From Salinisphaera shabanensis E1L3A (GTDB taxonomy: Bacteria; Pseudomonadota; Gammaproteobacteria; Nevskiales; Salinisphaeraceae): a stretch of 64,000 nucleotides of DNA. The stretch is from the NCBI RefSeq assembly GCF_000215955.2, contig NZ_AFNV02000014.1, forward strand, positions 45,079 through 109,078, in the 5' to 3' direction. A program made the translations under genes and the position numbers. The notes beneath the pieces were generated by a model, which saw only the letters and a program-made list of their open reading frames with translations, had not been told where the DNA came from and made no database searches. Below are positions 28,292-42,971 of this stretch, in pieces (position 1 is the stretch's first letter; each line of letters begins with the position of its first letter).

Positions 28292-29272
28292 ATGAAACTG
28301 CGCCAACTCGTTTATATCAATGAAGTCGCCAAGCGACGGCTCAATATCACCGCAGCCGCCGAAGCCCTGCATACCTCGCAGCCCGGCGTCAGCAAGCAGA
28401 TTCGCCTGCTCGAAGAAGAACTCGGCGTACTCGTGTTCGAGCGGAACGGCAAACATCTGGATCGAATCACCCCGGCGGGCGCGCGCATTCTCGAAACCAC
28501 GCGTCGTATTCTGTCCGAGGTCGAAAACATTACGCGTACGGCCAGCGAATTTGCCGACGCGGATCGCGGCTCTCTATGTGTTGCCACCACTCACACCCAG
28601 GCACGCTATGCGCTGCCGCCGGTGGTCGACGCGTTTCGGCGCGAATACCCGGAGGTGTCTCTGCATCTCAACCAGGGCGCGCCGCCCCAAATCGCCGGCT
28701 GGGCCGCGGCCGGCGACGCCGACTTCGCTATCGCCACCGAAGCGCTCGAACATTTCGACGAACTGGTGATGCTGCCCTGCTATCACTGGAATCGCTGCGT
28801 GCTCGTGCCGCGCGATCACCCGCTGGCCGATACGCCGCGTCTGGAACTGGCCAAACTTGCCGAGCAGCCGATCGTGACCTACACCTTCGGTTTTACCGGC
28901 CGCTCGCATCTCGATGCAGCGTTCGAGGCCGAGGGCCGCACCCCCAACGTCGTGCTCACGGCCGTCGACGCCGACGTAATCAAGACCTATGTCCGACTGG
29001 GGCTGGGCGTAGGCGTGATCGCGAACATGGCCTACGACCCGGTCGCCGATGCCGATCTCGTGCGCCTGGACGCCAGCCACCTGTTTGCGGCCAGTACCAC
29101 GCATATCGGCTTTCGGCACAATCTGTTTCTGCGTGGCTATATGCGACGATTCATCGAAATCTTCGCGCCGCACCTGACCAGCGCAACCATCGATGAAGCC
29201 CTCGCCGAATATCCGGGCGCGCGCTACGACGCACTGGTCAAGAAACTGTGGGCCGAGCTGCCTGAATTGTAG
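28292..29272 (+). CDS. cysB: CysB-type LysR regulator of sulfur assimilation
   Basis: CysB is the LysR-family activator of sulfate uptake and cysteine biosynthesis genes and responds to N-acetylserine. The 326-residue product starts MKLRQLVYINEVAKRRLNIT, the CysB/Cbl hallmark, with a helix-turn-helix (TAAAEALHTSQPGVSKQI) and the effector domain (TTHTQARYALP, VTYTFGFTGRSHLD). Length and the C-terminal tail fit CysB. It is divergent from the TSUP permease and cysG, which are probable targets. Confidence 0.95.
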   Translation: MKLRQLVYINEVAKRRLNITAAAEALHTSQPGVSKQIRLLEEELGVLVFERNGKHLDRITPAGARILETTRRILSEVENITRTASEFADADRGSLCVATTHTQARYALPPVVDAFRREYPEVSLHLNQGAPPQIAGWAAAGDADFAIATEALEHFDELVMLPCYHWNRCVLVPRDHPLADTPRLELAKLAEQPIVTYTFGFTGRSHLDAAFEAEGRTPNVVLTAVDADVIKTYVRLGLGVGVIANMAYDPVADADLVRLDASHLFAASTTHIGFRHNLFLRGYMRRFIEIFAPHLTSATIDEALAEYPGARYDALVKKLWAELPEL

Positions 29273-29371
29273 GACGGCGGCGACACATACCTCATGTCGC
29301 CACCCGATCCACAGCAAAATCCGAAGGCGCGATCGCCGGGCTCGTCCTGGGCAAACGGCTTCAGTCGGGCG

Positions 29372-34328
<4,957 letters not shown>

Positions 34329-34337
34329 TTCGTTTAC

Positions 34338-35009
34338 TCAGTGTTCGCTGTTGCTTGGTGCGCCGGGTGAACTTCGGCCATAGCTGGCCCAGTCGATCTC
34401 CAGACTGCGCGCGGCAATCACCGCCTGGGTGCGCGTATGTACACCCAACTTGCGCAGAATGGCCGTGATATGCGCCTTGACCGTTGCCTCGGAAATATCC
34501 AGGTCGATCGCGATCTGCTTGTTGAGCAGCCCATCGGTGAGCATGACCAGTACACGTTGCTGTTGCGGCGTGAGCAGCGCGAGCTTATCGGTGAATTCGT
34601 TATCGCTATTCGCGACTTCATCGACCGCTTCCGGCGCCCAGCGGTCGCCCGCCAGCACGGTATCGATAGCATGCGCCATCGTCTCGGGCGATGCCGATTT
34701 CGGAATGAATCCGGCCGCGCCGTGATCCAGTGCCGCGCGGGCGACGCCGGCGTCTTCGTAGGCTGATACCACGATCACCGGCAGTGCCGGCGCCACACTG
34801 CGCGCATGAACCAGCGCAGAATAGCCGCGCGCACCGGGCATGTTCAAGTCCAGCAACAGCAAATCCAGATCGCTGGTGCGTTTCAAGATGTCACTGAGTT
34901 CCTCGAAGGAGCCCACGGTCTCCAGCACCGGCGAATCCAGGCATTGCTTGACCGCCTGACTGAGCGCGGAACGAAACAACGGATGGTCATCTGCAATTAA
35001 GACTTTCAT
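34338..35009 (-). CDS. crbR: LuxR/NarL-family response regulator, CrbR/ErdR type
   Basis: The 223-residue product has a receiver domain (1-120; phosphoacceptor in LLLLDLNMPGARG) and a C-terminal LuxR-type helix-turn-helix (about 142-205; LLNKQIAIDLDISEATVKAHITAILRKLG, with key residues NKxIA and SEATVKxH). The N-terminus MKVLIADDHPLFRSAL resembles CrbR/ErdR, the partner of the SSF-fused kinase. The two genes are convergent, 9 bp apart, so the pair can be transcribed separately. Expected targets are acetate-activation genes (acs, actP), not present here. Confidence 0.88.
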   Translation of the reverse strand: MKVLIADDHPLFRSALSQAVKQCLDSPVLETVGSFEELSDILKRTSDLDLLLLDLNMPGARGYSALVHARSVAPALPVIVVSAYEDAGVARAALDHGAAGFIPKSASPETMAHAIDTVLAGDRWAPEAVDEVANSDNEFTDKLALLTPQQQRVLVMLTDGLLNKQIAIDLDISEATVKAHITAILRKLGVHTRTQAVIAARSLEIDWASYGRSSPGAPSNSEH

Positions 35010-35081
35010 CGCACCTCTAGGGGGTTGGCCGCCGTAGCCAGCACAGGTCGGCGACGATTGATGCGGTGATCATAAACGACA

Positions 35082-35111
35082 TATCGAGGTCATACCTACG
35101 ATCTATCGAGG
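35082..35111. promoter_or_regulatory. paired direct repeats upstream of the LuxR-type regulator gene
   Basis: TATCGAGG occurs at 35082-35089 and 35104-35111, 22 bp apart (two helical turns), each followed by a TCAT within a few bases. The 289-bp spacer between the regulator and the dehalogenase gene holds no other recognisable gene. The repeats may bind a dimeric regulator such as the neighbour itself. Confidence 0.3.
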
Positions 35112-35298
35112 ATCATTGTGTTGCGTACCATACCGCTCGACGCTCAGAAGATACCCAGTACGGGCGCAAACCGGGTCATCCGAAAACACAGCGTTTCGCC
35201 GAATCCATTGTCAGGCCATGTTTCAGCGAAACCATATCGCAAAATCGGCTTTGCGGTCGTAGCATTGCGACAACACGGATTTTCGCACCACGATTACC

Positions 35299-35976
35299 AT
35301 GCCACACCGTCATCTCGTCTTCGATGTCAACGAAACGCTGCTGGACCTGTCGCCACTGGACCCGGTTTTTGAAGCCGTGTTTGGAAACGCCAATGCACGC
35401 CAACGCTGGTTTGCCAACCTGCTGCACTGGTCCACGGTGACAACGCTCACCGGCGAATATCGCGATTTCAGCCAGCTCGCCGACGCCTGTCTCGATGCTC
35501 TGGCAGAGGACGGCAAAATATCGAGCGCCGACAAGAGCCGGATTTTCGAAACCATCGGTACGCTTGCGCCCCATCCAGAAGTCGGCGACGCGCTGGCGCT
35601 GCTGCGCGAACACGGCTTTCGCTTGGTTGCGCTAACCAACTCTGCGCAGAAGACGGTCGACCATCAGTTCGCGAACGCCCGCCTCACGCCGCTGTTCGAT
35701 CATGTGCTTTCGGTGGATCATGCCCGCAAGTACAAGCCGCATCCGACCGCCTACACGGTGGCGGCGAACGCACTCGATTGCGATCTGTTCTCGCTGCGCC
35801 TGATCGCCGCTCACGACTGGGATATCACCGGCGCGATACGGGCCGGCTGCGCGGGTGCGTTTGTCGCACGCAATGGCGAAGTCATGAACCCGGTCGGTGA
35901 GACACCCGATATTGTCGGCACCGACCTGGCGGATGTGGCCGAGCAGATCATCGAACACGACATCTACACCCGCTAG
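35299..35976 (+). CDS. haloacid dehalogenase type II family hydrolase
   Basis: The 225-residue product has HAD-superfamily motifs: the nucleophile aspartate in FDVNETLLD (about residue 9), LTNSAQ (motif II), the lysine in ARKYKPHP (motif III) and AHDWDITGA (motif IV). These fit L-2-haloacid dehalogenases, which hydrolyse 2-haloalkanoates to 2-hydroxy acids, although many members act on other substrates. The DVNETL form, rather than DxDGTL, is typical of this subgroup. It has a normal length and stands alone. Confidence 0.85.
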   Translation: MPHRHLVFDVNETLLDLSPLDPVFEAVFGNANARQRWFANLLHWSTVTTLTGEYRDFSQLADACLDALAEDGKISSADKSRIFETIGTLAPHPEVGDALALLREHGFRLVALTNSAQKTVDHQFANARLTPLFDHVLSVDHARKYKPHPTAYTVAANALDCDLFSLRLIAAHDWDITGAIRAGCAGAFVARNGEVMNPVGETPDIVGTDLADVAEQIIEHDIYTR

Positions 35977-36154
35977 ACGGGTGTATTGCGGTAACCGGTT
36001 ACGCAGACCGCGTTTCGCCTCGGCTGGTTCCGAGCGCCTATCGCTTGCCGTAATCAGCGGCCAGGTGAAACGCGGCGCCGAACCACGCGCGAATACGCCT
36101 GTGTACTAAGCCGGGGTTTATTTCCAGACTGCGCCGGGGCGCCTGCGGTGACAC

Positions 36155-36172
36155 CCCAGCCTGCCGGCTGGG
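36155..36172 (-). terminator. hairpin directly after rarA
   Basis: Arms CCCAGCC and GGCTGGG with a 4-base loop form a 7-bp stem starting one base after the rarA stop on the minus strand. There is no U-run, so it may protect the 3' end or work with Rho. Confidence 0.35.
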
Positions 36173-37570
36173 CTATTCGCGCTGTTTACCGGGCGCGCCC
36201 TGCGGATGACTCCGGCTTACACGCGGGTCGCGTGCCTGCACGTCGCGCTCGCGCAAACGCGCCAGTTTCTCGCCGATTTTTATTTCCAGCCCACGTGCCA
36301 CCGGCTCGTAGTAGCGCGTGCCGGCAAGCTCCTCCGGCAGATAGCTATCGCCGGCGGCATAACCTTCCGTCTCATTATGCGCGTAGCGATAGCCGTCGGC
36401 ATAGCCGAGGTCTTTCATCAGTTTTGTCGGCGCATTGCGAATATGCATGGGGACTTCCAGCGTGCCCCGTTCGCGTGCGTCTCGCCAGGCGGCGTTGAAC
36501 GCCATATAGACGGCGTTCGATTTCGGCGCACAGGCGAGATAGACCGCCGCCTGCGCAATCGCCAGCTCGCCTTCCGGTGAACCCAAGCGTTCGTAGGTGT
36601 CCCAGGCATCCAGCGTAAGTCGCAGCGCACGCGGGTCTGCATTGCCGATATCTTCGCTGGCCATGCGCGTGACACGGCGGGCCACATAGCGCGGGTCGCA
36701 GCCGGCTTCGAGCATGCGCGAAAGCCAGTAGAGCGTGGCATCGGGATCGCTGCCACGCACGCTTTTATGCAACGCCGACATCTGGTCGTAGAAATAATCG
36801 CCGCCCTTGTCGAAGCGGCGCAGGCCCTCGCGCAGTACTTCGTCGAGATCGGCCTGGGTGATTTCGCCCCGGCCGTCGTCGCGTCCCGCCGCGATATCCG
36901 CCGCGAGCTCGAGCAGGTTCAACGCGCGCCGCGCATCGCCATCGGCACGCGCGGCGAGCTGGTCGCGCAGTTCGGCCGACATATCCAGTTCACGCGCACC
37001 CAGCCCATGCTCGCTGTCATCAAGTGCACGATCGATCAGTTCACGAACAACCACCGGCTCAAGCGCGCGCAGCACATAGGTACGCGTACGTGAAAGCAGC
37101 GCGTTATTGACTTCGAACGACGGATTTTCCGTAGTCGCGCCGACAAGCACGACGGTGCCGTCTTCGACATAAGGCAAAAGGCCATCCTGCTGCGCCTTGT
37201 TGAAGCGGTGCACTTCATCCACGAACAACAACGTACCGCGGCCTTCGGCTTCGCGCGCGGTGCGCGCTTCGGCCACCGCGGCGCGAATATCCTTTACGCC
37301 GGCCATCACCGCGGAAATCTGCACGAAACGAATATCCACCTCGGCGGCGAGCAGACGCGCGAGCGTGGTTTTGCCGGTACCGGGCGGGCCCCACAGGATC
37401 ATCGAATGAATACGGCCGGCCGCAAGCGCCCGTGCCAACGGTTTGTCCGGGCCGAGAATATGCGTCTGGCCCACATAATCGGCCAGACGCGCCGGGCGCA
37501 TACGATCGGCCAGTGGCCGACCGGCGCTGGTTACGGGGCTATCGAGGTTGATCTGTTTTTGCTGCGACAC
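36173..37570 (-). CDS. rarA: replication-associated recombination protein A (AAA+ ATPase)
   Basis: RarA (MgsA) is a tetrameric AAA+ protein related to clamp loaders that acts at stalled forks. The 465-residue product has Walker A (GPPGTGKTT), Walker B (FVDEVHRFNK), sensor 1 (GATTENPSFE) and the C-terminal tetramerisation domain (LHKSVRGSDPDATLYW, NAPTKLMKDLGY). A GTG start at 37570 gives an N-terminus like that of E. coli RarA. That start lies 32 bp inside the VanZ-like gene. A ribosome binding site is not obvious, so expression is probably coupled to the upstream gene. Confidence 0.95.
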   Translation of the reverse strand: MSQQKQINLDSPVTSAGRPLADRMRPARLADYVGQTHILGPDKPLARALAAGRIHSMILWGPPGTGKTTLARLLAAEVDIRFVQISAVMAGVKDIRAAVAEARTAREAEGRGTLLFVDEVHRFNKAQQDGLLPYVEDGTVVLVGATTENPSFEVNNALLSRTRTYVLRALEPVVVRELIDRALDDSEHGLGARELDMSAELRDQLAARADGDARRALNLLELAADIAAGRDDGRGEITQADLDEVLREGLRRFDKGGDYFYDQMSALHKSVRGSDPDATLYWLSRMLEAGCDPRYVARRVTRMASEDIGNADPRALRLTLDAWDTYERLGSPEGELAIAQAAVYLACAPKSNAVYMAFNAAWRDARERGTLEVPMHIRNAPTKLMKDLGYADGYRYAHNETEGYAAGDSYLPEELAGTRYYEPVARGLEIKIGEKLARLRERDVQARDPRVSRSHPQGAPGKQRE

Positions 37571-37943
37571 GGGCGTCAAGATAACCCAGCCAGCGCATTG
37601 CCCCAAAGCGCGCGAGCGCGACACCCGACAGAACCCCGAAGGCATCGGCCGTCAGATCCCGCATGTCCGCGCTCCGATAAGGCGTGAACGACTGTGCGAC
37701 TTCGATGAATGCGCCGAACAGAATCATCACGATGATTACGCGCACATAACGCGGTGCCAGCAGATTGGCGAACCAACCAGACAGCAGTGCAAACGAGGCG
37801 AAATGCTCGAACTTGTCGAAATGCTCGATTTGCGGCTGCGGCGGTTGCGGCATCAGACAGGCATAGGTCAACACGCCGCACCCAAGCAGCCCAAGGGCAA
37901 GCCAGAGCCGGCCCAGCGCGTAATCGTCGCGCACGATGGGCAT
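37539..37943 (-). CDS. VanZ-like family membrane protein
   Basis: The 134-residue product has four hydrophobic segments (about 10-29, 47-62, 66-85 and 100-114) and the family residues HFDKFEHFASFALLSGW and EVAQSFTPYRSADMRDLTADAFG (key residues E..Q.F...R..D..D...N/D..G). VanZ-like proteins are found in many bacteria; apart from a link to glycopeptide resistance in enterococci their function is unknown. The ATG overlaps the lolA stop (TAATG) and the 3' end overlaps rarA, so it is part of the lolA-rarA operon. Confidence 0.85.
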   Translation of the reverse strand: MPIVRDDYALGRLWLALGLLGCGVLTYACLMPQPPQPQIEHFDKFEHFASFALLSGWFANLLAPRYVRVIIVMILFGAFIEVAQSFTPYRSADMRDLTADAFGVLSGVALARFGAMRWLGYLDARVAAKTDQPR

Positions 37944-38584
37944 TACCGCCCCTGCCCGTTCATGCCACGGCCGTCGACCACTTCGACATCGTCGGGGATA
38001 TCGAGCGTGAAACGGGACTCATCGAGTGTCGGATTGAGCTCGATATCGCTGAAACGGATATGCGTGGTCTGGCCCAGGTTGTCGTCGAGTTCCATCACAC
38101 TCGGGACCTGATCCTTCAGACCGAGGCGGACTTCCTGAAAATCGGTATCGTCTGCGCGCGGCGTCAAGCGCACCCAGCTCATGCCGTCGCGTCGGCCCGC
38201 CGATACGATATTGAAGGCATCTTCGAGCGCCGCACCGCCAGTCAACAACAGCGCGGGCGTGGCCTGCAACGTGGCATCGATACTGCGGATGGTCACCTGG
38301 GCAAGATCAACGTCGTAGAAGCGAAAGGTTTCGCCATCGCTGACGATCACCTGCTGATAAGGCGCCGTATATTCCCAGCGGAAGCGATCCGGGCGCGACA
38401 GCAGAAACGTTCCGCTGGCCTGTTGCAGCGTTTGTCCGCTGTCGTCTTTCTGTTCTTGTTCGAACTGTGCGGACAGGCTGTCGACGTTGTTATAGAACGC
38501 TTCAAGATCGCCTACGCCATCGGCCTGGGCGGTTACGGCGGCACACAGCAGAACGAAGGCTACGAGAATTCGACGCAGAGGCAT
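37943..38584 (-). CDS. lolA: outer-membrane lipoprotein carrier protein LolA
   Basis: LolA ferries lipoproteins across the periplasm from LolCDE to LolB. The 213-residue product has a Sec signal peptide (MPLRRILVAFVLLCAAVTAQA) and the incomplete beta-barrel core, including SGTFLLSRPDRFRWEY and QVIVSDGETFRFYDVDL. The ATG at 38584 is preferred because a longer frame would add 45 residues without export features. It lies 131 bp after ftsK, the usual neighbour. Confidence 0.95.
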   Translation of the reverse strand: MPLRRILVAFVLLCAAVTAQADGVGDLEAFYNNVDSLSAQFEQEQKDDSGQTLQQASGTFLLSRPDRFRWEYTAPYQQVIVSDGETFRFYDVDLAQVTIRSIDATLQATPALLLTGGAALEDAFNIVSAGRRDGMSWVRLTPRADDTDFQEVRLGLKDQVPSVMELDDNLGQTTHIRFSDIELNPTLDESRFTLDIPDDVEVVDGRGMNGQGR

Positions 38585-38715
38585 TACAGCGCTCTCCTTG
38601 ATAGATGAAACGGGCGGATAGTCGCTGACGCATGCTAGGCGCCAGCCATGAATCACGCCTGAACTTCGAGGCTCGAACCCGTTTGATGAATTAACGGCAG
38701 CAGCGCTGCGCGAGT

Positions 38716-41175
38716 TCAATCCTCGGGCGGCGGCGGGGCGAGCACTTCACGTCCCCCGCTGCCCTCGGCCGCGCTGACGATACCGGCATTCTCCATTTGC
38801 TCGATCAGACGAGCAGAGCGGTTGTAACCGACGCGCAGACGCCGCTGAACATAGGAAATCGAGGCCTTGCGGGTCTTGGTGACGATCGCAACGGCCTGAT
38901 CGTAGAGCGGGTCGGCTTCGGCATCTTCTTCGTCGTCAATGCCGCCCTCGCCGTCGGCGCCGCCGCCATCGAGAATTTCATCGATATAGTCGGGCGCGCC
39001 CACCTGCTTGAGATATTCCACCACCTTGTGGACTTCGTGATCGTCGACGAACGCGCCGTGCACACGCGTCGAAAACCCGGTCCCCGGCGGTAGATACAGC
39101 ATATCGCCGTGGCCGAGCAGGCTTTCCGCGCCCTGCTGATCGAGAATGGTGCGCGAGTCAATCTTTGAGGCCACCTGAAAGCCGATCCGTGTCGGAATAT
39201 TGGCCTTGATCAGCCCCGTGATCACGTCGACCGAGGGGCGCTGGGTCGCCAGAATCATATGCAGGCCGGCCGCACGTGCTTTCTGTGCGATACGCGCAAT
39301 CAGCTCTTCGACCTTCTTGCCGACCACCATCATCATGTCGGCCAGCTCGTCCACGATGATCACGATCGCGGGCATCGGCTCGAGCGTCGGCACTTCCTCG
39401 CCCGCCTCGGCCTGATCGTTTGACTGGGCGTTCTTGAGGATCGGGTCCTCGATCGGCGTACCGGCTTCGATCGCCTTGCGTACCTTGGTGTTGTAGCCGG
39501 CTACGTTACGCACGCCCAGTGCGGCCATGAGTTTGTAGCGGCGCTCCATTTCGCCCACACACCAGCGCAGCGCATTGGCTGCGTCCTTCATGTCGGTCAC
39601 CACCGGCGCCAACAGATGCGGAATGCCCTCATAGACCGACAACTCGAGCATCTTCGGGTCGATCATGATCAGGCGAACCTGCTCGGCCGTGGCCTTGTGC
39701 AGGATCGACAGAATCATGGCGTTGACCGCCACCGACTTACCCGAACCCGTCGTGCCCGCCACCAGCAGGTGCGGCATTTTGCCGAGATCGGCGGTAACCG
39801 GGTTGCCGCCGATATCCTTGCCGAGTGCCATGGTCAACGGCGACTTGTTGCCAGTATAGAGCGGTGATTCGAGGATTTCACGCAGCATGACGATCTCGCG
39901 ATCTGCGTTGGGAATTTCCAGGCCCACCACGGATTTGCCGGGAATCACCTCGACCACGCGTACGCTGGTGGTGGACATGGCACGCGCCAGATCCTTGGCC
40001 AGATTCGAAATCTGACTGACCTTGACGCCCGGAGCGGGATCGAGCTCAAAGCGCGTGATCACCGGCCCCGGCTCCACCGCCACGACCTTGCCCTGGACAT
40101 TGAAGTCCGCGAGATGCTGCTCGAGCTGCTCCGACATCCGCTGGAGCACCGACTCGTCCTGATCGTTCTTGCTCTCGCGGGCCGGATCGAGCAGCGCGGT
40201 CGGCGGAATCGGACTATCGCGCTCCGGATCGTAGGTCGGCACGTCCACATGCTCTTCGATCGGCAAGTCCAGCTGATTCGCCTTGACCGATTTCCTGGGC
40301 TTTTTGACCTGTACGCCGCTGCCACCGGCGGATGCGCCAGCCGCCGGCGAACCTGTCGCCCCCGCCGCGGGCCCGCCATTATCGAGCGTCGGGGCAACGC
40401 GGGATTTCTTTTTCTGCGCCGGCGCGGGCTTGGGTGGCGCTGCGGCCTTACGCTCGGCGCGGTTGGCCTGCCAGGCACGCACCCGATCGATCGTTTCTGT
40501 GAACCCACCCTGTAACAGGGTCAACACGAAATGACCGGTGCGCTCGGTCACGACCAGCCAGGAGAATCCCAGCCCCACCGACAGCGTGATCACGAACACG
40601 GTAATCAACAGCCAGGCTGCGCCCAGTTTGTTGATTACGCTGGCGAGCGCGCCCGCACTGGCCGCGCCCAGAATGCCGCCGCTGCCTTGCGGCATGACCT
40701 GGTTCTGATCCCCGAGTGCCAGCCAGGCCAGACCACAGCCGGACACCAGCCAAAGCAAAAGCGCGCTCGCGCGCACGCTTCGTGAGAAGACATCGCTCCG
40801 CTCACGCTCGCTGTTGGCAAAAACCAACCAGCCGCCGTAAAGCACGAGCCAGGGAAAGATGAAGCCGAGATAGCCAAACAGGCTCAGCAGCACATCGGCA
40901 AACCAAGCCCCCGGCGCGCCAAACAGGTTGCGAATCGCCGTGCCGTCGCCGAGACCGGACCACCCCGGATCGCGCGGGCTGTAAGACACCAGCGCTGCGA
41001 GCAGAAACAATGTGATCGCCGCAGCCGCAAACAGCACGGCCTCGCGCATCAGTCGCCCCAAGCGCTGACGGTAGCGACTGGGCGGCGCCTGCTCCGCACT
41101 TTTTTCGCGCGCCTTGGCACTGGGCTTGGGCCCTGCTTTACTGGCTTTGGTTTGTTTGGCGCCTGCCTTTGCCAT
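38716..41175 (-). CDS. ftsK: DNA translocase FtsK
   Basis: FtsK links division to chromosome dimer resolution. The 819-residue product has four membrane segments in the first 210 residues, a short alanine- and proline-rich linker (about 240-330), the RecA-like motor with Walker A ([13 protein letters not shown]) and Walker B ([12 protein letters not shown]), and the C-terminal gamma winged-helix domain that reads KOPS sequences ([21 protein letters not shown]; key residues S.S..QR...GYNRA/S). The linker is much shorter than in E. coli but normal for many gammaproteobacteria. The chosen start MAKAGAKQ avoids 12 unrelated residues. Confidence 0.97.
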   Translation of the reverse strand: MAKAGAKQTKASKAGPKPSAKAREKSAEQAPPSRYRQRLGRLMREAVLFAAAAITLFLLAALVSYSPRDPGWSGLGDGTAIRNLFGAPGAWFADVLLSLFGYLGFIFPWLVLYGGWLVFANSERERSDVFSRSVRASALLLWLVSGCGLAWLALGDQNQVMPQGSGGILGAASAGALASVINKLGAAWLLITVFVITLSVGLGFSWLVVTERTGHFVLTLLQGGFTETIDRVRAWQANRAERKAAAPPKPAPAQKKKSRVAPTLDNGGPAAGATGSPAAGASAGGSGVQVKKPRKSVKANQLDLPIEEHVDVPTYDPERDSPIPPTALLDPARESKNDQDESVLQRMSEQLEQHLADFNVQGKVVAVEPGPVITRFELDPAPGVKVSQISNLAKDLARAMSTTSVRVVEVIPGKSVVGLEIPNADREIVMLREILESPLYTGNKSPLTMALGKDIGGNPVTADLGKMPHLLVAGTTGSGKSVAVNAMILSILHKATAEQVRLIMIDPKMLELSVYEGIPHLLAPVVTDMKDAANALRWCVGEMERRYKLMAALGVRNVAGYNTKVRKAIEAGTPIEDPILKNAQSNDQAEAGEEVPTLEPMPAIVIIVDELADMMMVVGKKVEELIARIAQKARAAGLHMILATQRPSVDVITGLIKANIPTRIGFQVASKIDSRTILDQQGAESLLGHGDMLYLPPGTGFSTRVHGAFVDDHEVHKVVEYLKQVGAPDYIDEILDGGGADGEGGIDDEEDAEADPLYDQAVAIVTKTRKASISYVQRRLRVGYNRSARLIEQMENAGIVSAAEGSGGREVLAPPPPED

Positions 41176-41385
41176 CAATCGCCCTTCACGGCCGTGTGTC
41201 GAACACGGCATTGCCTATCGAACAGTCCTGTCTTCATCGCGCGAATTGTACCCGACACCATCGATCCCAGCGGAGCCATATCTCGAACACATCGGCGCAG
41301 CGCCTTGAATCGGCGCGATTTGTGCACCATTTAATTAGCAGCGATCAATATTCAGTTCAGTCGCGATCAACCAGCGGAGTACGTC

Positions 41386-41721
41386 ATGTCCGTACATCAC
41401 TTTCTGCTCACCCAGGATGGGGCGATCGAAGAATTCAGCGAAGACGAAGCCGCGGCTGTGGCCGAGGGCAAGCGCGAGCTGCCCCAGTTCGCCGATAAAC
41501 GTCTGCGCTATGTTCAGGTCGCCTATGAAGATAAAGCCAACGAAAATGGCGAGATCCATGTCAAAACGCTGGGCGCGATCGTGAGTTTCGACGACGCGGG
41601 GCGTTTGCGCGAGGCCGGTACGGCCGACAACGAACAGGACAAACTCGACGCCTTCGAACACGATGCCTGCGTACAGTATGCGCTTCGCGATACCGTGGGG
41701 CAGCGCTACGCGCTGAATTAA
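41386..41721 (+). CDS. hypothetical acidic 111-residue protein
   Basis: I do not recognise this protein. It is soluble and acidic, has no signal peptide or membrane segment, and has regular strand-helix alternation (MSVHHFLLTQDGAIEEFS, then EIHVKTLGAIVSFDDAGRL). A GGAG ribosome binding site lies 6 nt before the ATG, and the codon use matches its neighbours, so it is very likely a real gene. The 210-bp spacer to ftsK (divergent) should hold its promoter. A strong inverted repeat follows 40 bp after the stop. Confidence 0.72.
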   Translation: MSVHHFLLTQDGAIEEFSEDEAAAVAEGKRELPQFADKRLRYVQVAYEDKANENGEIHVKTLGAIVSFDDAGRLREAGTADNEQDKLDAFEHDACVQYALRDTVGQRYALN

Positions 41722-41761
41722 CCCGAACGATCACGCGCGGCTGCGACGCGCTGCCACGACA

Positions 41762-41791
41762 ACCGTATACGCATCTTGAAGCGTATACGGT
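41762..41791 (+). promoter_or_regulatory. 11-bp perfect inverted repeat between the hypothetical gene and the FemAB-like gene
   Basis: Arms ACCGTATACGC (41762-41772) and GCGTATACGGT (41781-41791) enclose 8 bases; each arm contains the palindrome GTATAC. A TATAAT box at 41805-41810 places the right arm at the -35 region of a promoter for the next gene. It could be an operator, or a terminator of the preceding gene, although no T-run follows directly. Confidence 0.5.
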
Positions 41792-41828
41792 CTTCAATCG
41801 TTTCTATAATTTCCGATGTGATGCTGCC

Positions 41829-42971
41829 ATGGCGCGACTCGTTCAAGTCGATTCCATCCTCGACATACCCGCCGCGAGCTGGGATGCACTCTGCGCCACC
41901 GGTCAGCCTTTCGTCCGCCACGGTTTCCTGGCCGCGCTCGAAGCTGGCAACAGCGTAGGAGAATCCAACGGCTGGATACCGGCCCACTGCCTTCTGGAAA
42001 ACGACGATGGCCAGATCGTCGCTGCGGCGCCGCTCTATGAGAAGCATCATTCCTACGGTGAATTCGTCTTCGACTTCGCCTGGGCCAACGCCTATGCGCA
42101 AGTCGGGCTCGACTACTACCCGAAATTGTTGAACGCCATACCGTTCACGCCGGTTTGCGGGCCCCGCATACTCGGTGTCGATACCGCAGCGCGGCGCGCG
42201 CTAGCCCAGGCTATGGCCGCCCTGCCCGGCGAGCATGGGGCTTCGTCGCTGCACAGTCTGTTCGTAGATAATGACGCGGCACACGCACTGCGTGAGACGG
42301 GCGCTTGCGCCCGGCGCGGCTGCCAGTATCGCTGGTATAACCGCGGATATACGGATTTCGAAGCGTTCCTCAGCCAGCTATCTTCAAAGCGACGTAAAGA
42401 AATCCGGCGCGAACGCAAACGCATGCATGACGCAAGCGTGCATGTTCGCGTACTGCGGCCCGACGAGATCGACGACGATCTATGGGACACGCTCTATGCC
42501 TTTTACGGTCGCACCTACGCCATTCGCGGCCAAGCACCCTATCTGACGCGCGCATTCTTCAACGAACTGTGCGCGCGCATACCCGATCGGGTGCGATTTT
42601 TTGTAGCCTATCATCGTGAAAGACCGGTCGGGATGGCGTTCATGATGCTCGGCGACGATACGCTTTACGGCCGACATTGGGGCTGTGAGACGGACTACCA
42701 CAGCCTTCATTTCGAGACCTGCTATTACGCCGGTATTGAGTACTGTATCCAGAACGGCCTGGCCTGCTTCGATGCCGGCGCCCAGGGCGAGCACAAGATT
42801 CGCCGCGGCTTCGAACCGGTGGCGACCTGGTCATACCACGTAATAGCGGATCAGAGGCTCGCGACGGCGATCGACGACTTCTGCGTCCGGGAAGCTCAGA
42901 TGATGAAATCGTTCGAACACGAACAACGCGAACGCAGCAATTTCGCAGAACCCGCCCACTCGGACTCGTGA
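41829..42971 (+). CDS. FemAB-like GNAT-fold protein (DUF482, 'peptidogalycan biosynthesis' family)
   Basis: The 380-residue product matches the FemAB-like acyltransferase family named after peptidoglycan interpeptide enzymes. Recognisable stretches are the N-terminal DALCATGQPFVRHGFLAALE, the KRRKEIRRERKRM helix and the C-terminal FDAGAQGEHKIRRGFEPVATWS. The true reaction of the gammaproteobacterial members is unknown; aminoacyl or acyl transfer is inferred from the fold. Its stop overlaps the GTG of aat (GTGA), so the two are translationally coupled, and aat also uses aminoacyl-tRNA. Confidence 0.87.
   Translation: MARLVQVDSILDIPAASWDALCATGQPFVRHGFLAALEAGNSVGESNGWIPAHCLLENDDGQIVAAAPLYEKHHSYGEFVFDFAWANAYAQVGLDYYPKLLNAIPFTPVCGPRILGVDTAARRALAQAMAALPGEHGASSLHSLFVDNDAAHALRETGACARRGCQYRWYNRGYTDFEAFLSQLSSKRRKEIRRERKRMHDASVHVRVLRPDEIDDDLWDTLYAFYGRTYAIRGQAPYLTRAFFNELCARIPDRVRFFVAYHRERPVGMAFMMLGDDTLYGRHWGCETDYHSLHFETCYYAGIEYCIQNGLACFDAGAQGEHKIRRGFEPVATWSYHVIADQRLATAIDDFCVREAQMMKSFEHEQRERSNFAEPAHSDS

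Noticed and set aside
35977..36172. Possible tRNA or small RNA gene in a gap
   Set aside because: No cloverleaf or conserved TTCGA-type arm; only one short hairpin after rarA.
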